Made by a program: the position numbers and the translations under genes. 64,000 bases of DNA from Beaufortia kweichowensis (taxonomy: Eukaryota > Chordata > Actinopteri > Cypriniformes > Gastromyzontidae): the NCBI GenBank assembly GCA_019155185.1, contig CM032816.1, positions 5,620,510 through 5,684,509 on the forward strand, read 5' to 3'. Positions 24,563 through 36,939 of this stretch are shown piece after piece (positions within the stretch are counted from its first letter, which is position 1; each line of letters opens with the position of its first letter). The notes under the pieces were generated by a model. That model saw only the letters and a program-made list of their open reading frames with translations. It made no database searches and had not been told where the DNA came from.

Positions 24563-27500
24563 ATGACGATTACACTTGTATTTATCATCCTCATCGCGTG
24601 CCCACTCGCCTGCAGGGGTAAGTTTATCTTACAAACTTTTTAAAAGTTTTATTTTTAATTTACCTTGACTTTTATTCATAATGCATTTAAAACATGGCGT
24701 TTTACACCTGTATCTGTATGTGAGACGTATTAATAAATCAGTTGAATGAGTTTTATAACTATTAAATGAACTAATAATGATAAGTTACATATTTAATGTA
24801 GAAATTGTTTTAGCAATATAATCTACTACTGCTATCTTGCATTGTAAGCTTTGGTGAATAACAACAGTATAGTATTATATAGAATATATAGGTGACCCAG
24901 TCTGTGAAAACCGGTTGAAAGTCTACAAATCTAATTCTGAGATAACGAGCATCAAAGTTTGATTTCATCTATTAATTTCACTATGATTTAAATCTTTCAC
25001 GTCGCATTACTCAGAGAATATTAAAGATATCAATGTTAAATTCACACATAATATTCTCTACATTTCATAGAATGATTTTATGTAGAAAACAGAAAAATCA
25101 CAAAAAATGAATTTAGCTGGGTTTTCACAAACTGGGTCACATATATTATATTACTAAAGGTATTTTTGATTTGTATTTTTGGAAAATATTCAATGAGAGC
25201 AAAATCATTAAAAGCGACATTTAATCATTACCATTTTGCATCACTTTCAGTCGATAATTACCACAATTTTATGCTTTATTATTGTAGAAACAGTCCCCAT
25301 ATAACTCATGCAAACTGCAGTTTGCATTTAAAAACTATAATTTTAAACATTATGAACCCCAAGCTGAGCTGAATTAGCATGAAGATCTGTTTTTATCTGT
25401 AAGATCTGGAAAGGAATTGGTTAGATGACCTCATATGACCTTGCTATTTTTAAAGACCACAGGTGAAACATTTGTCACACAGAATTAGGACTCAGGTGCT
25501 GTTTCTGTCCCATTGCTATCATGCTTATATCATCCTCAAAGGGTCAGGTATTTTTGTGTAGATTTGTATAAGTCAGGAAAAGCATGTAAATCCCACAACA
25601 GCAAAAAAATGAAGATGAGAACTTTATAAATGAAATTATTTGTGGGAGAAATTTCTAAGGTGCTTTTTGCACCTTCATGTTTTACCCAAAGTTACAAAAT
25701 ACTTGTAAAACACTATAAATTCCATAACAGTTTAGACACAAATCAGCATTCTACTGTACTTTTTCATGCAAAGGATTTACATTTTTTGAGCACAAAGCTT
25801 GACTAAGTTTCATCGTAGTGAAGACTAAGTCAGACTAAGTTTCATTTGTATTCTTAAGTGTTTCCAACTTTGACTTGCGTTGACTTCAAATGACTTTTAA
25901 TGTGCTTTGGTGTTTTATGCAATGACAGATTTACAAACTCCCTGGAAACTTCATTGATAGCCAGAAATCTCTTACAAAGACCATTGAGATTCTGGCTCAG
26001 CCTGTCGGTTCATTTGACTGAAAGTATCCAGCGCCGTTTAGAGCAGCAGGTTGCAGGAATCTGACTCTATTGGAATGCATTATCTGACTGATTCATGGCT
26101 TTCCCTTACAATCACATAATAAAGCTATAGAGCTTGTTTCTTTCTCAATAAGTCTTGACTCATTAGTATTCTGTTTTCACAACATTTGATGTTTGGTTTT
26201 TGGTTTTCAGGGGCAAAATGGACATACAGTGGTAAGTAGATCTACTTGTTTTTTTAGTTTTGTAGTGATTTTAAGCAATTTGCATATAAGGTGTCAACAG
26301 TGTCAGTAAATGATGACAGAATTGTCATTTTTTGGTGGACAACAGCATCCTCATGTTTGATGTTCTTTCAAGGGTGTTGCATTAGCTGCGAGTTATAGCT
26401 GGAGGAGGTGAATTGTAATGCTTTTCCCTTTAAAGACCAAATGTCTTCAACTTCAGTAGAAAAGGTCATTCAATCATCTGCTGTAAAGACCAGCAGAACG
26501 TGCTCTTAACACCTATTGAGGTCCTTCAAAATAAACATGCTCAATCACGACTGCACTGTTCTGCTCTGCTGCCTGCAACCGGGTAACCAAACAGGGTTCT
26601 GGTTTCCGTCCCCATGAGTCAAGACTATTCCTGGACAGGTTCGACTGTTATCTCTAACAATCCCCAATATGCCATGCCGACCTTTTGGCAGCCATGATGA
26701 AGGTATCAAAGGACACGTTCCTCCTGGGAATAAAGGGAACCCATAGTGTTGATGTGACCCTCCTGTGACCCTCCTCTGGCTCAGCGATTATTCCCACCAT
26801 GTTTGTCCTGTCATTCCTGTTAGCTTTCCTCCCCCTCTTCGTTCCTCTGACGGACATGTGGTTTCAGATTGCCGGCAGGTTATGCAAGGAGACCCTGTTC
26901 ATATAGGTTCATATAGTTTCACGGCATTGCGTTACAAGGACATAAACATGAGTTGATGGCGTTGTAGTTATGTGTCCCATTTTAAAAATGAGTTAGTCAT
27001 ATATTTTACAAACAAATTACAAGCTTCTTATTTAGGGATATAACTTAGAAGTTGCAAATATTTTGCAGTCTTAGAAGTTTCTTAAATTTATTATAAATGA
27101 GCGTAGTATAAATGGTAAAAAAAATATTAAAAAATCTAACAATCAGAATAAGAGATTTGGGGGTGGACTCTTTTGACTTGGGCCCCTATAAGGTCTAGAA
27201 ACCACCCAAACATCCTAGCAACATCTTAACAACCACATGTCAATGCTCTTGCAAGCACTCCAGGACTGTGGTGGAGAGTTTGCCACAAAAAAATCATGTT
27301 TTTTCATAAAAATGTAATTTGGATCTTATTGTAACTAGTTTGAAATGTGAGACTTCACAGTAATAATGGGCCTCAACTTTAAGACAGAGCCATTACAATG
27401 GCTTTATTTTAGGAAGAGATTGTTCTTCTAATTGCTTGACTATTGAGTTTTACAGCTCCCTGCATTTAGACAAGAACAATGCAGAACTGCTTCATGTTAT

Positions 27501-30500
27501 TCTGTCTTTGTGTGTAACACATTTCAAGTTGCATGTATTTAAACCTTTTACTTATATTTGTCAAATAATTTTTGTTTTTGTGTTCAAATTTACAATGCCC
27601 ACACAGCCAGAACATTGTATTGTTCTGAATTGTATAGACCCGGTTTCACAAGTCTGGTCTTAAACTAAAATGCATGCTTGAGCTGTCTTAACTGAAACAA
27701 TGTCTTAAAAAATCTTAAAATATATCAGTGCTGTTGTGTTGTCTCAAGGTTCGCTCAAGAGTCTCAAGATTTGGTAAATCATGTTTGTAAGTGGTTGCCA
27801 GGGTGTTGCTATGCAATCGTAAAGGTGATCTAGAGGGTTAAAATATCAAGTATAAGCAGATGTTTACATTAGCAATTACACTATGAATGCTATTTAAAAT
27901 GTGAACAATGTGATGATAGACTGAAGTGGCCAAAGCAACTTTTTAAAATACCATCAATCATCATTGTACAGTCTGAAAACACTGCAGTGCTTGTGCCACA
28001 GCAGAGCACAGTGTAGATATTAACATCTCCGTCAAACAAAGCTCATATGAGAGTCGTTTGTGCCAGCTAATCCTAAGAGCACTTGACATTCTCCGCTGAC
28101 TCGTGTTGAGTGAAGGACTTTCTCTGACAGCAGCAGAATGACATCATAGATCTCACTGCCTGAAGCGCTGGAGGAAATCAAGATGAAATCAGATATGCAA
28201 CAGCTCCTTAAACATGAACAGATATTATTTTGTTGTTCTCACATGTGTCAGCAAGATTAATAATAGTTCTTAGGCAAGTGTCATTATTACTGGTGGAATT
28301 GGAACTGTGAGAAACCACCCAGCAATGCCCTACCAACAAGCCAGAACAGCCTAGCAACCACATAACAACCCCTTAGCAACCAGAATACCCACAACACCCT
28401 ACCAGTGTTGCCTTACAGTCACCACTTATGTTTCTTTTGTTTCACAGTATTTTTGAAACAGCATGACCTCAGCAGTCACAACTGTATGTTTGCTGTATGT
28501 TTATGCTGGCCTCATTATGACTCCATAACCGTCCAGGGTGACGGTGGTTAAGAGTCTCCTGTGTCCTCTGAGGCCTGACCACAAGCATCTGATGTTATTA
28601 TGATGAAGACGCTAGTCCAAATTAAAAGGTCTAAATGAACTGGACAGTGAATTATTATAACCTTAAGAGAAGAATGTGTTTTGTTTTATTGCCGCACATC
28701 ATGGCATTTTAAAGAATTTTATAAGCTACTAAAAATGACATTGTTATTCTAGCAGTTATACTGTAGCAGCTCAGAGTACAAAAGCTGGTCGCAAAACTAT
28801 GATTTATTATTGACAAAACATGCACATTATAATGTGAAGCTTTAATGCACAAATGTGTAAAGTAACAACAAAATATGGTTATTAACAAACCACTTTTCCC
28901 AATTTCAAGAACACCAGCAAAGAAAAGCAAGATGACAAAAATGTGATATTAATTCAAAATATTGACAGTAAAGTAAAATTACAAAGTTTAAAATTTATTA
29001 AATATCGTAAATATCGAATGTCGTGACATTTATTTGAAAGAAATGTAGCACAAGAACATTCGTTTTTAAAAAATAAGACACATGAATTTCACATGTGCAA
29101 AAATACATGTAATCGCATGTGAAACAATGCAAATATTAAAGATATCACATATATGAATGCAAATGCAAAAATGTAAAATTTCATTTAAAAATGACTTTGA
29201 TATCATTCTGTACACTTGTGATAGTTATAGTATCTAGATAGACTGTCTCTAAAACCAGTGGACTCTGAAGAGGACAAAACGTTATATTTTATTGTTGGGT
29301 GTGGTGTTGATGTACTGTAAGAGTATTAATTTAGTAAGGCAGTGTTCTGAGACAGCTGACCATACCCGTAAACCTACCAGATCATATGCCTATGCCGAAA
29401 TTGTGGTCTGACTAAACACGTAAAAAGAAAACATCACTTACAGAGTTCAAACCTGGAAAAATGACATTTAAATATGTTGCGGGTGGTTGCTTTTTGGCCC
29501 ATTTTCTGTAATTTTTTAGAGAGATCCATTGCTTACATTACCTCTTGTTTAAGGTCTAAGAGATATTTTCATTCGTTTCATCATCCTTTCAACAAACTGC
29601 ATGATTTGAGGTATCACTGAGAAACTTCAGTGACTTCTGTTTCTTTGACTTTCGTTTCAGGACCTGAAGGAGAACACCACTGGCCCACAAACTTCCCATT
29701 TTGTGGAGGAGCGTTTCAATCACCAATTGATATCCAAACACAGCTGCTACGATATGATCCAAAACTACCACCCATCCAGGTCCAGAACTACAACCTGTCT
29801 GCCAGTGAACAGCTTACACTTCACAACAATGGACACTCGGGTTGGTAAAGCCATCTACAATATAATTACAGAGATTGTTTTCTGTTTATAAACCTGGATA
29901 ATAATTACAGTATTAGCCACACTGTGTGCTGTAGGCCTTGATTTCAATGTGTGCCCTTAACATTACATGAACCAGAACAACAGATGTCTTTAAAGTGCAT
30001 TTTTAGATGTAAAAACACATAGTAAAGTTCATTCCCACTATAATAAATTAAGGGATTTGTGGCTGTTAATCCTTTGAGGATGTGTGCGTCAGACACTGGT
30101 TAAATAGTTTTTCTTCTTAAGTTTAATTTCTAGGTTAACTTGGGAGGATCTATTTGTATGTCAGCTGCAATCATTCTCTATAATCACCCACTTATTATGA
30201 TAAAGCAACAACTTGTTTATTTTTAGTCTTGTTGTGACCCGCGCAAATGTATTTAGCAACAACACTACAGCTGCTTTTTTTTGGTAATGTTTACTATCAG
30301 TCATATGGTTAAAAGTGTATTATTATTATTATGATCCATGTACTGTTTTGTCACTGTATTGTGAGTGCATACGTTTGCGTATTTACCTTTCCCTTTGCGT
30401 GAAAATGTCCTTTAGTTGCATCACGTAAATACACCATTAGAGAGGGATTGCAAAATGCTGAAAAGAAGGAATGTGCTAATAGCTTAACCCAGTATCTTAA

Positions 30501-33500
30501 TTTGGTTAGCCCATTATTTAGCTAAAACTTATAGATACACACAATATAGATGCACTGTAAAAAGACTGGAAATATGAAATATACATAGATGATACATTGG
30601 CTGCTGAACTGTGTGTCAATGGCGCCGCCATATTGGGTAGGGCAAATATAAGGGCACATATGTGACCCTGTCTGTGAAAACCAGGCAGAAGTCTCAAAAT
30701 CAAATTATGAAAAAACAATCATCAAAGTTTGATTTCACCTACTGTATAAATATCACTATGAATTTAATCTTCGACATGTCATTATTCAGACGATATTAAA
30801 GATACCACAGTTATATTTTCACTGAATGTTCTTTAAATTATGTTGAATGATTTTATGTAGAAAACTGTCATTTACAAAACTATACAAACTATAGCTGGGT
30901 TTTCACAGACAGGATCACACATAAGTAAATGAGGATCAAATGCAAAATAAAGCTTACATTTATTTAACGATTTTAATTTACGCATGGAGTACAAAAGTGT
31001 TTTTGTCTGTGCTTTCTTTTTTTTCTCAGAAAATGACCATGAAATGAAATTGGTTGAGAAATGTAAATGTTACTGTTTCTGCTTCCTGTTCACTTGTATG
31101 TTTTTACAGGACAGTCTCGACACTTTGTGGTAACAGGTCAAAACACTCAATGTTATAGATAACACCAGTATGTTTTACAAAATAGGCATTACAAATATCC
31201 GTCATGTGGGTGCAGGATTCTGACACAGATGTAAAAATCAAGTTATGCCTCAGTGTGTGTTCAGAATGTAAAACAAAGTTAAACAGTCACTTTTGCATGA
31301 CTTGTTTAACCACAAGCTTCTACTAAAGGTGAAATGAATGGTGTTTTCTCTTCTGTGTTTACAGTGCAGCTGTCTTTGCCATCTCACATGTACATTTCCA
31401 GCCTGCCTCACAGATATTCAGCAGCTCAGCTTCATTTCCACTGGGGCTCATCCAGTCTGCTTACTGGTTCAGAACACACTGTTAATGGAAAGCAGTTTGC
31501 TGCAGAGGTAAAGTAAATATGCACATGTCCTCCTCCAAGACGAGACCTCAGGTGTTACTATAAACACTTCTAGTGCCTGATCAAACTGTTTTCAGTGGCA
31601 CGTGCTCCATTTTAGAGGATTATAAGATATGTGTTATAATATAAGTTTGGAAGTGTGTAAATATGTCACCAAACAACAAGCGTATGTGACGGCAGGACCT
31701 GAAGTCATGATGCAATACTCTGTAATGTCTGTTTAGGTATCAGAAATAAACACAATGCTTTATAGACTATCTCAGGCATCAGACTATACAAGCTTCTCTG
31801 TTTATCATTTTAGAAGATGGTGTGTAAATATGTTTGTGTATACAGCTATTCTTATGTTACCACAAACCAAACATTAATATGAAAAAAATAGTTATAAATG
31901 ATCAAATGTTTTTGAATTGCTTGTTTTTTCTCTTAAAGACTATAAACATTGACTCAATTATTTATACTTATTTATCCTTTCATTCAAGAATTTATTATTA
32001 ATTTTAATATTGATTTATTAAGATTTTAGTATTTAATTTAATTTATTTATATACATTTTTGTGTATAAGAAAAATATGTCTAACACAAATTTCGCAAAAT
32101 TTAGGATTTTTAATAAATGTGGCTTTGTAGTTGAGTTTTCTACCCTTTAGATTGTCCTGTTTCAAAGGCCAGAAGTCACATCGTGTGACCGTGTCATGAC
32201 TTTCTCACCAGACACAATGAGAATTCATGGCTTTTTTCCAAAATACTTCAGCGAGCCAAACAGCATGACAAAACCGAGGTTTTTACATTTTATACGCACC
32301 ATTGCTTTTTGTATACATTGCAAAGTCACAAGCTACACTTTGTTTTGTTTTTGTTGTTTAAATACTTTCCTTAGATTCATCAATATGTAAATTTTGTGAA
32401 TACATTACTTAGTGAAGGCCTCTCTTTCTGTTGGATCTAGATGCATGTTGTGCATTTCAATTCTGATAAGTACCCCAACATCTCCATGGCAGTGGACAAA
32501 CAGGATGGACTGGCTGTGCTGGGAGTTTTTATTGAGGTAAGTTCAGATCTCAAACAGTTTGCACTGACCAGATGGTTGCTGGTTCGATTCCTGCAAGGAT
32601 TGAGCAATGAGCCATCATCTCTGTACCACTGAGCGTACCTCACAGTCCCAGTTGCCCTGGAGGGATTGTCCTTCTATTGAGTTCATTACAACAATTGCAC
32701 AAAATCTGGTATGATGACGATTCTGTTTTATTTCTGATAAGAACAGGTAGAAATACAGTATTATATGAATAAAATCACAAATAAGATAATAATAATAATT
32801 TATTCTCCTGGACATTAAATAATAAATTGACACCAAAAGTTGTGTCAGATTCTTATATTGAGAAAAAGATCATTTTACACATGTGTCCTCTTTGGTTTCA
32901 GACAAGATTTCAACAATGTATCAAACTGTGCTCAGATTTGTCAAGATACCAAAGTCTGTAATGAAAAGTCAAATATGAGCTTAAACATTTTTTACAAAAT
33001 GCAAACTATTGAGCTATGCTTTTTTGCATATCTCTATGTTCTTACTGTATATCAATAATTAGTGTATTTAACCTAAAGAATTTTTAAAGACAAAGTTGAT
33101 ACCAATATGAGACAGTTGAGACCTCTATCCTTTGAAAAAAGATAAAAAATAAAATGTCCAGTTGGATGTTGTTATATTAATTCAATCTTTATATCATTTA
33201 GATTGGAGAGTTTAATCCTGCTTTTGACCAATTCCTCAAATACATCAATGGGATAAAGTACAGAGGTATGTTTGCAGTTTAACATTTCTTTCTGTGAATG
33301 CTATGTACACTTTAATCCACAACACAAGAAATCTAACAACACTGTTTTATCTCCAACATAGACCAGAAAATACAAGTTTCTGCCTTCAACATCCGTCAGC
33401 TGTTACCAGTCGCTCTGAATGAGTATTACCGTTACGATGGGTCTCTGACAACACCGCCCTGCTATCCCAGTGTGCTGTGGACTGTGTTCAGAAATCCTGT

Positions 33501-36500
33501 CACCATCTCACACAAACAGGTCAATTAATGATATCAGCATGAATTTGGCATGATCATGTCAGAGTTAGATTGTAAATTCATGCTAACAATCATATAAAGT
33601 AGTGTAATTGTGTCTCCACAGTTTTTGGTGTTGGCCACAGCTTTGTACGCCACCTACGCTCAAGATTCGGCACCCGTTCCTCTCCACGAAAATTACCGGA
33701 AGCCACAACTGACAGACAATCGAGTGGTTCTTGTCTCCTTCAAGGACGGTGAGTAGATCTGCTTCACCATCTACAGTAGCCACGTTTATCAAAGCAACAT
33801 GGAATTGTTAGATACATGAACTTTCAAGCTGGCTTTGTCTGTGACATCTGCGAGCATCGGCCTCCGTTTACGCGCTGTTAGGCTCTTGTCTCCTTTGAAA
33901 GAAACGCTTGGTTATGAATTAGATGCTTCAACTGACATAAATCTTTCCCTCTAAACCTGGTTTTAGAGTTGGTGCACCACATAGTTTCTTTCTAAATGTC
34001 AGGCATTGTGTTGCTATCTTGGTTTGTCTTCTGTTCGGCTTCAGTTTCTTAACGTCTCTGCATGAAGGTTTATTCCATCCAGTCCTCCGCTTCCTATGTT
34101 CTTTACTGCATGGCAATTTACAGAGGAACATGGCTCGTCCATCATATTTTCCCTTTGCCACATATCCAAGTTGTCCACATACTTCAACCGCTCTCTACGT
34201 TGTGTCTGGTGCAGGACTTCATGGTATTTTTTCAGTGGCGTCGTCCATTGAGCGAAGACAACTCATCCAGAAGCTTCTGGTGGGTGATCTGGCAGACCTG
34301 GAGGATGAGGGACTCCACCAGCTTTTGCCAAAGCTGAACTCCAAACCTGAAGTGAACAACAAGTGGAAATCCAGCAAAAACTAGATCTTCATAACCAGGC
34401 CACCCAACCCAAAAACAAGGCTTTAAGCATGGACACTGGTCACATTTCATCCGTTGGGAAGAATGTGCCCAAACTCAAGAATAAAGGCCTGTGCTTTGAA
34501 TCCCTGGAGAAGAATGTCTTACATCAGCTACAGAAATATAATGCAAACGGTCAGGTGGTCGAGGCGTTGAGAGAAGTCGTGTTCCCCGAGTTGAACCTCA
34601 GGAGTTATTTGGATTGCAAGTCTGAACTGGACGTCCAGACCGTAAGGCAACTCGTGCGAGGAAGATCTAGGGATGAGGCAACCGAGCTTGAGCAATCGCT
34701 GACCAAAGCCATGCTGAGACAGATGAGGAGGCAAATCAGGTTGCATAGACTTCCAAACCCGAAAAGTATCACGGGCCATCCTCGAGCCACGTTCATGAAG
34801 GACAACAGCTTGACCTCGGCTTACCACAGACCTCAGCATGTTGAATGGGAGGATTAGAAACACCCGGAAGCTTCGATTTCTGCTGAAGTCAGTCACGCAC
34901 ACTTAGATTATTTAGTTTGGGCCTAGGGCCAGAAGAACATTTGACTAATATTAATTTAGTTTGACGGGACTCCTCTGATGCTTTTATTGTAAAGTAGTTG
35001 ATGCAATACTGCGGATATGACTTGGTCAAACAGATGTTTATGTTTTGTTGTGCCCGTGGCTTTTAAAAAAGCTAGTTACTTCCTAGTTACTTTGAACCAG
35101 ACTGTATGTTAGACACAATATATGCTAGACATAAATCCAAATGAAATCTGCAGAAACCACAAAATGGATGTTTTTTACTCGTCGCATAGCGCCCGCATCC
35201 AGAAAGCTGGTCTGCTAGAAGCATCTGTGAGCTTTTTGTGGGACGATGCAACTCAAACTTTCTTAATATATCATATGCAATGCACAAAATATAAAAACAC
35301 CCAAACTTTTGAGGGAATATTTTTACATTTTATTGGGGAAAGTTGAGCTGTATGTCACAGTAATTGTATTCGGTTGCCCAACATGGTTAAAAGTCATGCA
35401 AGAATGAAAAGGCACAAAGGAACCAAATCAGCACTTTTTAAGTATTTTAACACAGCTGCATTCCATAACAGAAATCTTTAATTTCTTGGGTGTGATCTGG
35501 GGACAGAAAGTCTTGTAGACTAACCCTATATTTGGCGAAATGTCTAGACTATGGATTGTAAAATAAAAGCATAACTTACTGTAAATGACGTATTGCTTCC
35601 TCCACTTGTACTAGAAAAACATCTCTGTTAAATAGAGCTAATATGTCATTTCAACAAACTATGGACACGATTACTTTTTTCTGGATTTTAGTTGATAAAT
35701 AACATAATTTAGGTTAAAATGTGAAAATATGAAAATGCACTATCCAAACTACAACTCTTTAAATCTGAGATCTTTTTTAATTTTATTTTTTGAAATAAAG
35801 TTAACATTTTTTTTTTCCATAATACTTTTTAGTTATACAAATGTTTATTGTTAGAAAAATTGGTCAAATATTTATTCTTGAGTCTTAGACCTTTTCATCA
35901 ATATATAGTTTGTCATGATTAGATTAGAATTCAACTATGAAATATTAAAGCAAATAGTAAAACGTGGTTCTGAAACGGCAAGTACAATCATTTTTCACTT
36001 TAAATGACTTTTTTCTTTTCTTCTCTTTGAACATAGAAGACATTTCTTGGATGAGCTGGGGTATGTCACAGTTAGCTTGTGCATGTGTGTGTGTTAGTGT
36101 TTGTGATGTCAGACACTTCCTCACCTCTGGCTAACAGACGTGACGTGTTTGTGATGAGATGGTGGTCATGCAGTGACGTGTGGCTTCAGTGCGGCGTAAC
36201 CCCTCGCCACACGACCACAACAAAACTGTTGACGTAAAGACTGAACACGTGGGGGACATGTTTGTGCATTTAACATGACTTAAGGGCTTTTATTTTTGAC
36301 GTATCTATGGTTAAGATCCGATTGTAGAATATGCAGACGGTGTCTGAAACACTGGTATACTTTGCCAGAGACACGTGCACGTTTATCTCGTGTGTGACAT
36401 CACTGGAGTCTGTCAACACAAGGAGCAATCATAGCCGCATCTGTGTTGCGTTTGTGCATGTCACTAATCTGTGAAAATGACTGTAATCCTGTAAAATAGC

Positions 36501-36939
36501 ATGTTTGGAAATTAATACAAGGTACCGTGCATTCATTTATGGTTAACTATGAGGTGAATTCTTTACAGGTGCTCTGGTCACAATAACAATGACCTCTTTG
36601 CTTGGACTCGTACTGATTATTACATTAGCCTTGTGTCTTCTGAAGAAAAGGTAAGTGTTGAATTTACACAAAAATAAAATAAATGAAATAAACAGCACAA
36701 AGACAATGAAATAAATTTAATTGCAGACAGGGATATCTTTTTTGGTGATATTGTGAAAGAAATTATTTCAGAACCTGATGTCATGCACCAAAATGACTCC
36801 TGTGAACTTTATTATTATAGTTAGAGGCAATTCACAGTCATTCATTCTTCTTCACATTAGATCTAAAAGCGTCGGTCAGAAAGAGAGAGAGAACGGATAC
36901 AAGCCTGCCGAGAAAGAAGAAAACACATCCAAAGTATAA
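24563..36939 (+). CDS. ca12: carbonic anhydrase 12, membrane-bound
   Basis: CA XII is a type I membrane enzyme that hydrates CO2 at the cell surface. Eleven exons join in frame: 24563-24617, 26211-26231, 29661-29840, 31365-31507, 32441-32536, 33202-33265, 33362-33519, 33622-33748, 36037-36060, 36569-36650, 36861-36939, for 342 aa (human 354). Exon 1 is a signal peptide (MTITLVFIILIACPLACRG). The catalytic domain shows WTYSG, FCGGAFQSPIDI, LHNNGHS, the zinc ligands in HFHWG and MHVVHFN, GSEHTVNG, and SLTTPPC with the gatekeeper Thr. The Cys pair (FCGG and TPPC) that makes the extracellular disulfide is kept. Exon 10 encodes the membrane helix (LLGLVLIITLALCLL) and exon 11 a basic tail. Exons 2 (21 nt) and 9 (24 nt) are microexons. 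The C-terminal half resembles CA XII more than CA XIV by synteny next to usp3. CA9/CA14 is the alternative. Confidence 0.93.
24892..25140. mobile_element. MITE copy 1 (TIR GTGACCCAGTYTGTGAAAACC-type)
   Basis: A roughly 250-bp element with terminal inverted repeats, GTGACCCAGTCTGTGAAAAC at the left and its complement at the right end. It is internally A+T-rich and has no coding capacity. A second copy lies at 30662-30918, so this is a dispersed nonautonomous DNA transposon family. It sits in ca12 intron 1. Confidence 0.8.
26232..29660 (+). other. ca12 intron 2
   Basis: A 3.4-kb intron with no supported gene. It contains two stretches of the AGCAACCAC-type dispersed minisatellite (27197-27237 and 28310-28405). 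The rest is A+T-rich unique-looking sequence; short open frames near 26650-26860 and 27430-27660 look accidental. Confidence 0.6.
28310..28405. repeat. AGCAACCAC-type dispersed minisatellite
   Basis: Degenerate units of the form CCTAGCAACCACNNAGCAAC recur here. Related runs begin with AGAAACCACCC at 27197 and AGAAACCACCCTAGCAACCA at 61501. This short repeat is scattered through many fish genomes. Confidence 0.65.
30662..30918. mobile_element. MITE copy 2, same family as 24892-25140
   Basis: The left end GTGACCCTGTCTGTGAAAAC pairs with a right end GTTTTCACAGACAGGATCAC. Internal sequence (ATCAAAGTTTGATTTCA and GAATGATTTTATGTAGAAAA) is shared with copy 1 in the same orientation. It lies in ca12 intron 3; flanking ACATA on both sides may be the target duplication. 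Confidence 0.8.
34019..34857 (+). pseudogene. unrecognised, frame-disrupted coding segment in ca12 intron 8
   Basis: Two overlapping open frames run head to tail: 34019-34384 (ends TAG) and, one frame over, from 34351 to the TAG at 34857. Both are locally richer in G+C than the intron and read like protein. The first contains SIERRQLIQKLLVGDLADL; the second contains NVLHQLQKYNANGQVVEAL, then an Arg/Gln-rich helix (MLRQMRRQIRLHRL) and ends HVEWED. A single-base shift around the A5 run at 34376-34380 would merge them. There is an AATAAA at 35562-35567. I do not recognise the family. It could be an intronless retrocopy, a nested gene broken by a frameshift or assembly error, or an alternative ca12 terminal exon: the strong acceptor before 34236 joins exon 8 in phase and adds about 49 aa. 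Confidence 0.4.
35857..35955. repeat. dispersed repeat copy A
   Basis: About 100 bp (around ATTCTTGAGTCTTAGAC and CATCAATATATAGTTTGT) recurs with few changes at 45320-45418 in man2c1 intron 18, on the same strand. No terminal structure is obvious. Confidence 0.7.

Noticed and set aside
31110..31136. Possible extra 27-nt ca12 exon (acceptor TTTTTACAG, donor after GTAACAG)
   Set aside because: It would keep frame, but it inserts nine residues in a core strand of the carbonic anhydrase fold where relatives have none, and the donor is weak.
34528..34902. 124-codon minus-strand frame
   Set aside because: Antisense shadow of the plus-strand frame 34351-34857, whose codon use looks more protein-like.
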